A stretch of 64,000 nt of DNA from Pseudomonas sp. CHM02. Its GTDB lineage: Bacteria; Pseudomonadota; Gammaproteobacteria; Pseudomonadales; Pseudomonadaceae. Below the pieces are notes generated by a model. It saw only the letters and a list, made by a program, of their open reading frames with translations. It ran no database searches and was not told the origin of the DNA. The position numbers and the translations under genes were made by a program. Below, piece by piece: positions 1-9,550 of this stretch; within the stretch, counting starts at the first letter, position 1; each line of letters opens with the position of its first letter. The DNA is taken from the NCBI RefSeq assembly GCF_000612585.1, contig NZ_JFCA01000024.1, positions 1-64,000 of the forward strand. The letters are read 5' to 3'.

Positions 1-50
1 TGGTTACTTTTTGCGCTCTTCAAAAAGTGACCCGCTGTAAGAGCGGAACC
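1..50. repeat. Partial intergenic repeat with two hairpins at the window edge
   Basis: Two small inverted repeats are visible: ACTTTTTG/CAAAAAGT at about 6-28 and CCGCT/AGCGG at 32-46. Read on the minus strand, the segment resembles a sequence I know as widespread between Pseudomonas genes. It lies downstream of wspR and could act as its transcript end. It is cut by the window edge, so its full extent is unknown. Confidence 0.4.
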
Positions 51-100
51 AATACCAGCCGTGACCGCAGCAACGGATATGTACACAGCAGCGCTAAGCC

Positions 101-1102
101 CTACTCGATCCCCACCTGATTGCGCCCATTATGCTTAGCCGTATACAAGCCCTTATCCGCCGCCATAATCAGCTGACGGCAATCCGTACCCTGCACCGGC
201 GTCATGGTCGACAGCCCGATGCTAATCGTAAGGCAGGAACCCTCGGTCGGCGCGTTATGCGGAATTTTCAGCGCCGCCACCGCCATCCGCAGCTTTTCAG
301 CCACCAATCGAGCACCGCCCGGTGAAGTGTTAGGCAGCACCAGGGCAAACTCCTCACCGCCGTAGCGCGCCGGCAAATCCGAAGGCCGACTGCTGGCCTC
401 TCGGATGGTCGCCGCAACCTTGCGCAAGGCCTCATCACCTTCGACATGCCCGAAGCTGTCGTTGTAGGTCTTGAAGAAATCCACATCAATCATCAACAAC
501 GACAGCTGAGTCTGGTCACGCATGGCCCGCCGCCATTCCAGTTCCAGGTACTCGTCGAAGTGGCGACGGTTGGACAGCCCGGTGAGGCCGTCGGAGTTCA
601 TCAGCCGTTGCAGCACCAGGTTGGTGTCCAGCAGTTGTTGCTGGCTGACCCGCAACGCGCGGTAGGCCGCATCCCGCTGCAACAAGGTCATGTAGGAGCG
701 CGAGTGGTAGCGGATGCGCGCCACCAGTTCGATATTGTCCGGCAGCTTGACCAGATAATCGTTGGCCCCGGCCGAGAATGCCGCGCTCTTGATCAGCGGG
801 TCTTCCTTGGTGGAAAGCACGATGATCGGGATATTCTGCGTAGCCGGGTGGTTGCGGTATTCGCGCACCAGAGTCAGGCCGTCGAGGCCTGGCATCACCA
901 GATCCTGCAGGATAACGGTCGGCTTGATGCGGATCGCCTGGGCGATGGCCTGGTGCGGGTCGGCGCAGAAGTGGAAGTCGATATTTTCTTCATGGGCCAG
1001 GCCACGCCGCACGGCTTCACCGATCATGGCCTGGTCGTCGACCAGCAACACCATGGCGGCATTTTCGTCGGTCTTGATGTCGTCGATCTGTAAATCATTC
1101 AT
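101..1102 (-). CDS. wspR: WspR: response regulator / diguanylate cyclase
   Basis: WspR makes cyclic di-GMP from two GTP when phosphorylated by WspE, and is the output of the Wsp surface-sensing pathway. The 333-residue protein has an N-terminal receiver domain (phospho-acceptor Asp67 in ILQDLVMPG) and a C-terminal GGDEF domain with an intact GGEEF active site at residues 248-252. An RPSD product-inhibition (I-site) motif at 239-242 sits five residues before it. The ATG at 1102 follows an AGGTG ribosome site. It is the last gene of the wsp operon, separated from wspF by about 50 bases, while all upstream genes overlap. In P. fluorescens SBW25 this protein drives cellulose production and wrinkly colonies (family knowledge). 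Both active and inhibitory sites look functional. Confidence 0.95.
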   Translation of the reverse strand: MNDLQIDDIKTDENAAMVLLVDDQAMIGEAVRRGLAHEENIDFHFCADPHQAIAQAIRIKPTVILQDLVMPGLDGLTLVREYRNHPATQNIPIIVLSTKEDPLIKSAAFSAGANDYLVKLPDNIELVARIRYHSRSYMTLLQRDAAYRALRVSQQQLLDTNLVLQRLMNSDGLTGLSNRRHFDEYLELEWRRAMRDQTQLSLLMIDVDFFKTYNDSFGHVEGDEALRKVAATIREASSRPSDLPARYGGEEFALVLPNTSPGGARLVAEKLRMAVAALKIPHNAPTEGSCLTISIGLSTMTPVQGTDCRQLIMAADKGLYTAKHNGRNQVGIE

Positions 1103-1153
1103 GTGCAGTCACCTGAATTACTACCTGCAAGCCAACACCGCGAGAGGTCCTGT

Positions 1154-2164
1154 TCATTTGGCAAAGACCTCCAGCAATCGGGGCGCAATTCTGTCCAGTG
1201 GGCGAATTTCAACAGCAGCATCAATCGCCGCCGCCGCTTTGGGCATGCCATACACCGCCGAGCTTTGCTGATCCTGGGCGATGGTCAAATAACCTTGTTC
1301 ACGCAGCAACTTGAGGCCCTGGGCCCCGTCGCGCCCCATGCCGGTCAACAGTACGCCGACGGCATCGCCATTCCAGTGGCTGGCCACGCTTTCGAAAAAC
1401 ACGTCGATCGAAGGCCGGTAAATCTCGTTCACCGGCTCTGCGGTATAGGCTAGCGTGCCATTCTTCAATAAACGAATGTGGTGATTGGTGCCAGCCAGCA
1501 GCACCACACCGCTTTGCGGTGGCTCGCCTTCGCGGGCCAGGCGCACCGGCAGGCCCGAGGCGCTGCTCAGCCACTCGGCCATGCCGGCGGCGAACACCTG
1601 GTCCACATGCTGCACCAGCACGATGGCGGCGGGAAAGTCGCGTGGCAAGCCCTTGAGCAGGATTTCCAGGGCCGCCGGCCCACCCGCCGAAGACCCGATG
1701 GCCACCAGGCTCTGGCGTTTACCCGTGGAACGCTGCGGCGCGGTATCGGCGCGCACGCGGCTGCCGCGCTGGCCGATCAGCCAGCCGATATTGAGGATCT
1801 TGCGCAGCAGCGGCGCCGCTGCATCCTTGGGGTTGCCGACGCCCAGGGTCGGTGTGTCCACCACGTCCAGGGCGCCATGGCCCATGGCTTCGAACACCCG
1901 GCTCACGTTGGCCTGGCGGTCGACGGTCACGATAACGATGGCGCACGGGGTCTCGGCCATGATCTGCCGGGTAGCCTCCACGCCATCCATTACCGGCATG
2001 ATCAGGTCCATCAGGATCAGGTCCGGCGTCAGTTCGGCGCAGCGTTGCACCGCTTCCAGGCCATTGCTGGCCACCCACACCACCTCGTGCGCGGGCTCGA
2101 AACTCAAGGCGCGGCGCAAGGCCTCCACCGCCAGGGGCATGTCATTGACGATCGCAATCCTCAT
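1154..2164 (-). CDS. wspF: WspF: CheB-type receptor methylesterase
   Basis: WspF removes methyl groups from the receptor WspA and so damps the Wsp signal; its loss is the classic route to constitutive WspR activity. The protein has an N-terminal receiver domain (Asp53) and a C-terminal CheB domain. The Ser-His-Asp catalytic set is recognisable in GSSAGG (about 157-162), QHVD (His186) and GMGRDG (Asp279). At 336 residues it has the usual length, with no truncation or frameshift. Its ATG overlaps the stop of wspE by four bases (ATGA), indicating translational coupling. It is expected to be phosphorylated by WspE. Confidence 0.95.
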   Translation of the reverse strand: MRIAIVNDMPLAVEALRRALSFEPAHEVVWVASNGLEAVQRCAELTPDLILMDLIMPVMDGVEATRQIMAETPCAIVIVTVDRQANVSRVFEAMGHGALDVVDTPTLGVGNPKDAAAPLLRKILNIGWLIGQRGSRVRADTAPQRSTGKRQSLVAIGSSAGGPAALEILLKGLPRDFPAAIVLVQHVDQVFAAGMAEWLSSASGLPVRLAREGEPPQSGVVLLAGTNHHIRLLKNGTLAYTAEPVNEIYRPSIDVFFESVASHWNGDAVGVLLTGMGRDGAQGLKLLREQGYLTIAQDQQSSAVYGMPKAAAAIDAAVEIRPLDRIAPRLLEVFAK

Positions 2165-4437
2165 GCCCGTGCGCCTCCAATCAGCTCCACCACGGCGTCC
2201 AACAGGGCGTCATCGTGGAAACTGGCTTTGGCTAAATAATAGTCGGCACCGGCGTCCAGTCCACGACGTCGGTCTTCTTCGCGATCTTTGTACGACACCA
2301 CCATCACCGGCAACGATTGCAGGCGACTGTCACGGCGCAAGAGTGTGACCAATTCAATACCGTCCATGCGAGGCATATCAATATCAGTGATCAACAGGTC
2401 AAAGTCTTCGGAACGCAACGCGTTCCAGCCGTCCATGCCATCGACCGCCACAGCCACTTCATAACCCCGATTAAGTAACAATTTGCGTTGCAGCTCACGC
2501 ACGGTCAGCGAGTCATCGACCACCAGCACCCGCTTGCGCGGCGCCTCGGTGGCTTGCTGGCTGCGCCGGGCAATACGTTCAAGGCGGCCGGTGTTGAGCA
2601 GTTTGTCCACCGAACGCAGCATGTCTTCCACGTCGACGATCAATACCACCGAGCCGTCATCGAGCAAGGCGCCGGCAGAAATGTCCTGGACCTTGCCCAG
2701 GCGATCATCCAGCGGCAGCACCACCAGCGTACGCTCGCCGATAAAGCGTTCCACGGCAATCCCGTACACCGCATCGCGCTCGCGGATGACCACCACTTTC
2801 AACGTTTCCGACTGGCTTTGCCCCGCCGGGCGCTGCAACAACTGGCTGGCGGCGACCAGGCCGACATGCCGGCCCTCGTGCCAGAAATGCTGGCGACCTT
2901 CCAGTTGCACAATGTCATCGGGGGCCAGGTCGCACATGCGTTCGATATGGGCCAGCGGAAACGCATACGCTTCCTCGCCGACTTCCACCACCAGGCTGCG
3001 CACCACCGACAAGGTCAGCGGCACTTCCAGGTGGAAACGACTGCCCTGCCCCGCCGTCTGCTCCAGCACCACCGCACCGCGCAGTTGGCGGACCATGTGC
3101 TGTACCGCATCCAGGCCGACACCGCGCCCGGACACCTCGGTGACCTTGTCGCGCAGGCTGAACCCCGGCAGGAACAGGAACGTCAGCAACTCTTCTTCGC
3201 TCAGGCGCAGCGCAGTTTCCACCGGCGACAGGTGCCGGTCGACGATGGTGCCGCGCAGGCGCTCCAGGTCGACGCCATTGCCGTCATCGCTCAACTCCAG
3301 CACCAGCAGACCGGCCTGATGGGAGGCGCGCAGGCGGATCAAGCCTTCGGCCGGCTTGCCCGCCAGCAGGCGTTGCTCAGGCATTTCGATGCCGTGGTCG
3401 ACGGCATTGCGCAACAAATGGGTGAGCGGCGCTTCGAGTTTTTCCAGCACGTCGCGGTCGACCTGGGTCTTTTCACCCTCGATCTCCAGGCGCACCTGTT
3501 TGCCGAGGCTGCGGCCGAGGTCGCGCACCATGCGCACCTGCCCGGCCAATACATCGGCAAACGGGCGCATGCGACAGGCCAGTGCGGTGTCATACAACAC
3601 CTGGGCGCGCTGCCCGGCCTGCCAGCCGAATTCGTCCAACTCGGCGGTTTTTTCCGCCAGCAGGGCCTGGGCCTCGCTGAGCAGTCGACGCGTATCGGCC
3701 AGGGCCTCCTGGGCTTCGAGGCTCAGGTCCTGGGTCTTGAGTTGCCCGTCCAGCGTATCCAGCGCGCGTACGCTCTGGCTTTGAATGCGCTTGAGGCGCT
3801 GCAGGCTGGCCAGGTACGGCTTGAGCCGCTGGGTTTCCACCAGGGATTTGCTCGACAGGTCCAGCAGGCTGTTCAAGCGCTCGGCGGTCACTCGCAGTAC
3901 GCGCTCGCCGCCTTCGGTCATGCGTTTGCCTTGGCGCGGCGGCTCGCTGGTCACCGGCGGCGCGGGCTCGGGCTCCGGCGGCAGTTCTTCGACGACAGGC
4001 GCAGGCTCTGGCGATGGCGGTGCCGCCGCAGGTTTAACAGGTGCCTGGGACGGATCCAGCAGGCGCTCCATCAAGGCCACGTAGGCTTGGACATCCGCCG
4101 GCCCCACGTCATTGCCCGGCGTGGCGATGCGCATCAGCAAGTCGGTGCCTTGCAGCAGTGCATCAATATGTTCGGGTTGCAGGTACAGGCGGCTTTCCTG
4201 GGCGCTGACCAGGCAATCCTCCATGACGTGGGAGACGCTGACGCCGGCGTCCACCCCAACGATGCGGGCAGCGCCTTTGAGCGAGTGCGCCGCGCGCATG
4301 CAGGCTTCGAGCTGGTCGGCCTGGGTCGGGTTGCGCTCCAGCGCCAGCAGGCCCGCGCTCAGTACCTGGGTCTGTGCATCGGCTTCCAGGCTGAACAGTT
4401 CCAGCAGCGAGGCATCGCGCATCTGGTCGGGGGTCAT
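2161..4437 (-). CDS. wspE: WspE: CheA-type hybrid histidine kinase
   Basis: WspE is the central kinase that passes phosphate to WspR and WspF. Domains in order: an N-terminal HPt domain (His51 in AAHSLKGAAR), a Pro/Glu-rich linker, a CheA dimerisation/ATPase core (LLRNAVDHG and GRGVGLDAV boxes), a CheW-like coupling domain, and a C-terminal receiver domain (VVDDS; ITDIDMP). I chose the ATG at 4437 rather than an upstream in-frame codon at 4506 because it gives an ATGA overlap with the wspD stop and a normal CheA N-terminus; the longer form would add 23 residues read from inside wspD. The product is 758 residues. Confidence 0.94.
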   Translation of the reverse strand: MTPDQMRDASLLELFSLEADAQTQVLSAGLLALERNPTQADQLEACMRAAHSLKGAARIVGVDAGVSVSHVMEDCLVSAQESRLYLQPEHIDALLQGTDLLMRIATPGNDVGPADVQAYVALMERLLDPSQAPVKPAAAPPSPEPAPVVEELPPEPEPAPPVTSEPPRQGKRMTEGGERVLRVTAERLNSLLDLSSKSLVETQRLKPYLASLQRLKRIQSQSVRALDTLDGQLKTQDLSLEAQEALADTRRLLSEAQALLAEKTAELDEFGWQAGQRAQVLYDTALACRMRPFADVLAGQVRMVRDLGRSLGKQVRLEIEGEKTQVDRDVLEKLEAPLTHLLRNAVDHGIEMPEQRLLAGKPAEGLIRLRASHQAGLLVLELSDDGNGVDLERLRGTIVDRHLSPVETALRLSEEELLTFLFLPGFSLRDKVTEVSGRGVGLDAVQHMVRQLRGAVVLEQTAGQGSRFHLEVPLTLSVVRSLVVEVGEEAYAFPLAHIERMCDLAPDDIVQLEGRQHFWHEGRHVGLVAASQLLQRPAGQSQSETLKVVVIRERDAVYGIAVERFIGERTLVVLPLDDRLGKVQDISAGALLDDGSVVLIVDVEDMLRSVDKLLNTGRLERIARRSQQATEAPRKRVLVVDDSLTVRELQRKLLLNRGYEVAVAVDGMDGWNALRSEDFDLLITDIDMPRMDGIELVTLLRRDSRLQSLPVMVVSYKDREEDRRRGLDAGADYYLAKASFHDDALLDAVVELIGGARA

Positions 4438-5135
4438 GTGAGGCTCCGGGTCACGGCGGACAACAATTGTGCCTCGTCCAGCCAACGCAGGCTGCGGCCT
4501 TTCCACTGCAATACACCTTGGGTGTAGCGCGCGCTGGCCTGGGTGCCCGAGGCCGATGCAGCCTTCAAGGTGCGCTCATCGATGGCATGGATACCGTCGA
4601 CCTCATCCACCGGCACCACCACCGGGCCATCCTGGGCAGCGATGATCAACATGCGCGGCATGCTGCGCCCACCGCTGGGGCCATTGCCGGTGGCGTCGAG
4701 GCCCAACAGTTCCACCAGCGACAGGCACGCCACCAGCGCGCCGCGCACGTTGGCCACGCCGAGCAAGGCGCGGGAGCGCTGATGCGGCAGGGAATGAATC
4801 GGTTGCAGCGGCGCGACTTCCACCAGGCAGCGGGTGGCAATGCCCAGCCACTCTTCACCGAGGCGGAACATCAGCAAGGAGCGGGTGACCACATCCTCGC
4901 CCAGTTCGACGGCGGCATGCGAGCGGTGCGTGTCCTGCTGCAAGGCGTAACGGTCCAGCAAGCGCGTGGCCGCCGCCGAATACACCGAGCAGTTTCGGCA
5001 ATGGATATGGTCCGCCAGCAGCGGGCAGGACTTGTCACCGTGGATACCGATGCGGTTCCAGCAATCGTCGATGGCCTGGGTGTCGGCCAGGGTCAGGTCC
5101 AGGCCTGCGGTGTCGAGCGCATCAGGGCTACTCAT
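4434..5135 (-). CDS. wspD: WspD: CheW-like coupling protein
   Basis: One of two CheW-like scaffold proteins in the operon, linking the receptor WspA to the kinase WspE. The CheW domain occupies roughly residues 85-230 of 233 (LLMFRLGEEWLGI at its start, VPVDEVDGIH near its end). The N-terminal 85 residues are an extension that includes a CPLLADHIHCRNC stretch. A Cys/His-rich segment of this kind precedes the domain in other WspD proteins, but I cannot assign it a role. The gene overlaps both wspC and wspE by four bases. Confidence 0.9.
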   Translation of the reverse strand: MSSPDALDTAGLDLTLADTQAIDDCWNRIGIHGDKSCPLLADHIHCRNCSVYSAAATRLLDRYALQQDTHRSHAAVELGEDVVTRSLLMFRLGEEWLGIATRCLVEVAPLQPIHSLPHQRSRALLGVANVRGALVACLSLVELLGLDATGNGPSGGRSMPRMLIIAAQDGPVVVPVDEVDGIHAIDERTLKAASASGTQASARYTQGVLQWKGRSLRWLDEAQLLSAVTRSLT

Positions 5136-6391
5136 CGTTTGGACTCACTGTCAGCTCGCTCGCTACGGGCGGCGCGCGCCTGTAAACGGCGCGCCCCCGC
5201 ACTGTCGCCCTGGGACTCGAGCAACGCGGCCAGGTGCATCAGGGCCTGCGGGTGCTGGGGTTCCAGGTACAAGGCTTTTCGATAATACCCCTGGGCTTCC
5301 AGGGCACTGCCGGCCACGTCGCTGAGCAGCCCCAGCCAGTAGAACACCTGGGCGGCCGGCGGGTGATTGCTCAAATAACGTTCACAGGCTGCACGGGCCT
5401 CGGCACTTTTGCCTTCATTGGCCAACGTGGCGATCTGGCTGAGCAAGTCGGCCGCGTCGGACGGCGGCGCCTTGATCGGCACTACGTGGGCGCTGGTAGT
5501 GCTGAACGGTCGTGGCTTGGTCGGAATCGGCGCGGCGCTGCGTTGTGGCAAGGGTGCAGGCATCGGTGTAAAGACTGGCTCGGGCTTGGCTGGTTCGGCA
5601 TGCCGGCTGAACGCAAAGGACTGCGGCACCCCAATCGAACGCATGCCATGGCGCCCCAGCAGGCTGCCCTCGGCAGGGCCGATAAACAGCACGCCGTCCT
5701 CGTGGGTCAGGCCCTTGAGCACGTCGAACACTTGCTTTTGGGTCGGCTGGTCGAAGTAGATCAGCAGGTTGCGGCAGAACACGAAGTCGTAGCTCGCCTC
5801 ATTGGCCAGCAGCGCCGGATCGAGCAGATTGCCGACCTGCAGGCGGACCTGTTCGCGCACGCGGTCGGCAATGTGGTAACCGTCGTCATACTCGGTGAAG
5901 TGACGGTCGCGAAAACCGATATCCCCCCCGCGAAACGAGTTCTTGCCATACACCCCGCGTCGCGCGCGCTCCAGCGACAACGGGCTGACGTCCATGCCCT
6001 GCACTTTGAACTGGTGGGGCGCCAAACCGGCATCCAGCAGCGCCATGGCAATCGAGTAAGGCTCTTCGCCGGTGGAGCACGGCAGGCTGAGAATACGCAA
6101 TGCGCGCATCTGCTTGATGTCCGCCAGGCGTGTTTTGGCCAGGCGGGCCAGGGTCGCGAAGGATTCGGGATAACGGAAAAACCAGGTTTCGGGGACGATC
6201 ACCGCTTCGATCAACGCCTGCTGTTCATCCTCGGAGCATTGCAGGTGCTGCCAGTAGTCGCTGGCCGTTTGTGCATTGACGGCCTGGCTGCGCTGGCGCA
6301 CCGCACGCTCGATGATGGCTTCGCCGACCGACGCAACGTCCAGGCCGATGCGCTCTTTCAGGAAAGCAAAAAAACGCGGGTCGTGGCTCAT
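5132..6391 (-). CDS. wspC: WspC: CheR-type methyltransferase with C-terminal TPR
   Basis: WspC methylates glutamates of WspA using S-adenosylmethionine and raises signalling. The N-terminal ~270 residues are a CheR domain (WFFRYPESF, LSLPCSTGEEPYSIAM, VFCRNLLIYFD). A proline-rich linker follows, and the C-terminal ~100 residues are tetratricopeptide repeats (FYWLGLLSDVAGSALEAQG; PQHPQALMHLAALLESQG). I chose the ATG at 6391 because it overlaps the wspB stop by four bases; an upstream in-frame codon at 6460 would read back into wspB. The product is 419 residues. The TPR tail is typical of WspC rather than of chemotaxis CheR. Confidence 0.93.
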   Translation of the reverse strand: MSHDPRFFAFLKERIGLDVASVGEAIIERAVRQRSQAVNAQTASDYWQHLQCSEDEQQALIEAVIVPETWFFRYPESFATLARLAKTRLADIKQMRALRILSLPCSTGEEPYSIAMALLDAGLAPHQFKVQGMDVSPLSLERARRGVYGKNSFRGGDIGFRDRHFTEYDDGYHIADRVREQVRLQVGNLLDPALLANEASYDFVFCRNLLIYFDQPTQKQVFDVLKGLTHEDGVLFIGPAEGSLLGRHGMRSIGVPQSFAFSRHAEPAKPEPVFTPMPAPLPQRSAAPIPTKPRPFSTTSAHVVPIKAPPSDAADLLSQIATLANEGKSAEARAACERYLSNHPPAAQVFYWLGLLSDVAGSALEAQGYYRKALYLEPQHPQALMHLAALLESQGDSAGARRLQARAARSERADSESKR

Positions 6392-6900
6392 ACGCTCAGC
6401 TCGGCAGAAAACAGCACGGCGCGCACGTCGTCGGTGAGCAAGTCGTTGACACCAATCCACTGCATCAAGCCCAAGGCATCTTCACGCACCAGCCCCAGGT
6501 ACGGCGCTTCACGGTTCTCCAGGCCATAGGGCTTGAACTCCCCGAGGTCGCAACGCAGGGTGTCGGTGGCCTGTTCCAGGATCAGCCCCAGCCAGCGCGC
6601 TTCGCCCCACGGCTGCGGCTGGTAATTGACCAGCACCAGGCGCGTGCTGGTGCGGGCCTTGGCCGGTTTGCCGAAGGTCAGGGCGCTGAGGTCGATCACC
6701 GGCACCAGCGCGCCACGATGGGCAAAGATGCCCGCCACCCACAGCGGTGCATGGGCAATCGGTTTAAGCGGCAGGCGCGGCAGGACCTCGGCGACTTCCG
6801 TGGCCCTGAGGGCAAAGCGCTCGTCGCCGATGTGGAACACCAGGAACAACGCCTTTTTCGCTGCCGGAACGGCACCGCGTTTAGCCGCGAGCTCGCTCAT
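6388..6900 (-). CDS. wspB: WspB: CheW-like coupling protein
   Basis: A 170-residue single-domain CheW-like adaptor (FLVFHIGDERFALRATEVAEVLP near the N-terminus, HRGALVPVIDLSAL in the middle) that should connect WspA with WspE. It differs from WspD in having no N-terminal extension. Its ATG shares one base with the wspA stop (TGATG), and its stop overlaps wspC by four bases, so it is likely translationally coupled to both. Confidence 0.9.
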   Translation of the reverse strand: MSELAAKRGAVPAAKKALFLVFHIGDERFALRATEVAEVLPRLPLKPIAHAPLWVAGIFAHRGALVPVIDLSALTFGKPAKARTSTRLVLVNYQPQPWGEARWLGLILEQATDTLRCDLGEFKPYGLENREAPYLGLVREDALGLMQWIGVNDLLTDDVRAVLFSAELSV

Positions 6901-8522
6901 CAGACTTTGAAACGCGACACGCCGCTGCGCAGACCCACCGCAACCTGGCTCAGCTCATCAATGGCAAAGCTGGCCTGGCGCAGGGACTCCACAGTCTGGC
7001 TGCTGGCATCGCCCAGTTGCACCAGCGCGTGGTTGATCTGCTCAGCGCCGGTGGCCTGGGCCTGCATGCCTTCATTGACCATCAACACCCGCGGCGCCAG
7101 CGCCTGCACCTGGTGGATGATCTGCGACAGTTGCTCGCCGACTTGCTGCACCTCGAACATGCCACGGCGCACTTCTTCGGAGAACTTGTCCATGCCCATC
7201 ACGCCCGCAGACACTGCCGACTGGATCTCGCGCACCATCTGTTCGATGTCGTAGGTGGCCACGGCCGTCTGATCGGCCAGGCGGCGCACTTCGGTAGCAA
7301 CCACGGCAAAACCACGCCCGTACTCGCCGGCTTTTTCGGCTTCGATGGCGGCATTCAGCGACAGCAGGTTGGTCTGGTCGGCGACCTTGACGATGGTCAC
7401 CACCACCTGGTTGATGTTGCCGGCCTTCTCATTGAGGATCGCCAGCTTGGCGTTGACCAGGTCGGCGGCGCCCATCACTGAGTGCATGGTTTCTTCCATG
7501 CGCGCCAGGCCTTGCTGGCCGGAACCGGCGGCGACCGATGCCTGATCGGCGGCGGTGGACACTTCGGTCATGGTGCGCACCAGGTCCTTGGACGTGGCGG
7601 CGATCTCGCGGGAAGTGGCGCCGATCTCGGTGGTGGTGGCGGCGGTTTCAGTGGCGGTGGCCTGTTGCTGCTTGGAAGTAGCGGCAATCTCGGTGACCGA
7701 GGTGGTCACCTGCACCGACGAACGCTGAGCCTGGGAAACCAGGGCTGTCAGCTCCGTCATCATGTCGTTGAAGCCGGTTTCGACGGCACCGAACTCGTCC
7801 TTGCGCTCCAGATTCAGACGTTTGCTCAGGTCGCCGTCGCGCATGGTGCCGAGGATATCAACGATGCGTTGCATCGGCGCCATGATTGCGCGCATCAGCA
7901 GCAGGCCACACAGGCCGGCCGCGAGGATCGCCACGAGCAACGATATGAACATGCTGATTTTCGCGGCGGATACCGCATCATCAATCGCATTGGTCGCACG
8001 GTCGGCGACGTTTTTGTTCTCGGTGATGATGTCGGTGAGCTTCGTGCGGCCTGCGGTCCAGGTCGGCGTCAACTGGGTATCGAACTCTTTGCGCGCAGCG
8101 CTCAGGTCACCGCGTTGCAAGCTGTCGAGCACGGTGGCCAGGCTCTTGTTATAGACCTGGTGCAGGGTTTCGAATTTGTCGAACTCGGAACGGTCGTCGC
8201 TGCTGGCGATGGTTTTTTCGTAGCTGTCCATCTGTTGCAGGATGCGCGCATCGAAGGACTTGAACTCGGCCCGATCGGCGTCGCTCAGTTGCTTGTCGTC
8301 ACGCAGGCCAAGCAATTCGAGGGTTTGCAGGTAGCTGTCGACCCACGCGCTACGGATCATGGAGCTGAAGTAGACCCCCGGCACCGCATCGTCGCTCACT
8401 GCGACTTCGCTGGCTTCGATCTTCAGCAAGCGTGAATAGGAGACCACAACCATTAACAGCATGATGGCGATAATGACCGCAAAGCTTGCCAAGATCCGTT
8501 GGCGCAAGGTCCAGTTCTTCAC
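6900..8522 (-). CDS. wspA: WspA: membrane methyl-accepting receptor
   Basis: WspA is the input receptor of the Wsp system and is thought to respond to surface contact or envelope stress. The 540-residue protein has a first transmembrane helix at about residues 10-30, a periplasmic four-helix-type region, a second helix near 190-212, a HAMP segment, and a long cytoplasmic signalling coiled coil. The conserved receptor tip is intact ([20 protein letters not shown], then VRRLADQT). It is the first gene of the wspABCDEFR operon. I could not pick a confident promoter in the 150 bases upstream. Confidence 0.94.
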   Translation of the reverse strand: MKNWTLRQRILASFAVIIAIMLLMVVVSYSRLLKIEASEVAVSDDAVPGVYFSSMIRSAWVDSYLQTLELLGLRDDKQLSDADRAEFKSFDARILQQMDSYEKTIASSDDRSEFDKFETLHQVYNKSLATVLDSLQRGDLSAARKEFDTQLTPTWTAGRTKLTDIITENKNVADRATNAIDDAVSAAKISMFISLLVAILAAGLCGLLLMRAIMAPMQRIVDILGTMRDGDLSKRLNLERKDEFGAVETGFNDMMTELTALVSQAQRSSVQVTTSVTEIAATSKQQQATATETAATTTEIGATSREIAATSKDLVRTMTEVSTAADQASVAAGSGQQGLARMEETMHSVMGAADLVNAKLAILNEKAGNINQVVVTIVKVADQTNLLSLNAAIEAEKAGEYGRGFAVVATEVRRLADQTAVATYDIEQMVREIQSAVSAGVMGMDKFSEEVRRGMFEVQQVGEQLSQIIHQVQALAPRVLMVNEGMQAQATGAEQINHALVQLGDASSQTVESLRQASFAIDELSQVAVGLRSGVSRFKV

Positions 8523-8617
8523 AGTAATTCCTCGAAGGGCCGATCAAATGCCGGGGAGTATAGCTGAGCAGAAGCCCTCATTTATCAACGGGTTTTGATG
8601 GAGCGCGCACAGAATGC

Positions 8618-8652
8618 AAAAACACCCCGGGCCATTGCGGCAGCCGGGGTGC
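8618..8652 (-). terminator. Intrinsic terminator after the DUF533 gene
   Basis: On the minus strand a GC-rich stem (CACCCCGG paired with CCGGGGTG) is followed by a T run (AAAAA on the plus strand at 8618-8622). It begins about 20 bases past the stop of the DUF533 gene and separates it from wspA. Confidence 0.8.
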
Positions 8653-8671
8653 TTTCAGCGCAGGGGCAGGC

Positions 8672-9382
8672 TCAGAGGGTGGCCTGGCGCACCTGTTTTT
8701 CCAGCTCCAGCTTCAAGCCAGGCTCCAGTTTCAGTTGGCGTGCCAGCTCGTCGAGGTAGGCCTTCTCCATGAAGTTTTCCTCGTCCACCAGCATCACGCT
8801 GGCGATGTACATCTCGGCCGCCATTTCCGGCGTGCCGGCAGCTCGTGCCACGTCGGCCGGGTCCAGGGGTTTGTTCAGTTCGGCGTGTAGCCAGCTCTGT
8901 AGCTCATGATCGTTGTCCAACTTGGTGAATTCGCCTTCGATCAAGGCGCGCTCACGTTCATCCACATGGCCGTCCGCCTTGGCGGCGGCGACCAACGCCT
9001 TGAGGATGCCCTGGCTGTGTTGCTCGACTTGCGCCGGCGGCAGGCGGTCGATGGTTTGCGGCTCACCTTGAGGGGCGCTGGCCTGCTGCGCCTGCCAATT
9101 GCCATAGGCTTTGTAGGCAATCACCCCCAATGCCGCCAGCCCGCCATAGGTCAGGGCCTTGCCACCGAACTTGCGCGCTTTCTTGTTGCCCAGCAGCAGG
9201 CCCATGGCACCGGCCGCCAAGGCCCCGCCGCCCGCGCCACCAAGCAGGCTGCCCAGGCCGCCACCGCCGAGCAAACCGCCCAGTGCGCCTTTGTCGTCCT
9301 GTTTACGCTGGCCGCCAGCCTTGTTCTGCAGCATGTCCTGGCCAGACTTGAGCAACTGATCGAGCAATCCACGGGTATTCAT
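8672..9382 (-). CDS. DUF533 / YebE-like inner-membrane protein
   Basis: A 236-residue protein of the DUF533 (YebE) family with a TerB-like C-terminal half. The N-terminus (MNTRGLLDQLLKSG) is followed by a Lys/Gln-rich stretch and a Gly/Leu-rich hydrophobic segment (about residues 35-65) that may be membrane-associated. The C-terminal ~120 residues resemble the all-helical TerB fold (KALVAAAKADGHVDERERALI). I chose the ATG at 9382 because GGAGG precedes it; an in-frame upstream codon at 9409 lacks such a site. Function is unknown; the family is often envelope-stress associated. It is a single-gene unit with its own terminator. Confidence 0.8.
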   Translation of the reverse strand: MNTRGLLDQLLKSGQDMLQNKAGGQRKQDDKGALGGLLGGGGLGSLLGGAGGGALAAGAMGLLLGNKKARKFGGKALTYGGLAALGVIAYKAYGNWQAQQASAPQGEPQTIDRLPPAQVEQHSQGILKALVAAAKADGHVDERERALIEGEFTKLDNDHELQSWLHAELNKPLDPADVARAAGTPEMAAEMYIASVMLVDEENFMEKAYLDELARQLKLEPGLKLELEKQVRQATL

Positions 9383-9550
9383 TCGCAGCCTCCAGACACT
9401 TGGGTTCATAGGACCAATAGGCCTCCAGCGTAAAACTAAGTGCCAAAAAGCCCCGATCTAGAGTGCTTCCAGATGTAACGCGGCCGCCCTTCACTAAAAT
9501 CGATATACACTCGAACAAATCTATAAAAACACCCCACTGGTAATTCCAGC

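Noticed and set aside
2488..4527. Very long plus-strand ORF opposite wspE
   Set aside because: A high-GC shadow frame of wspE; composition rich in Gln, His and Arg with no domain.
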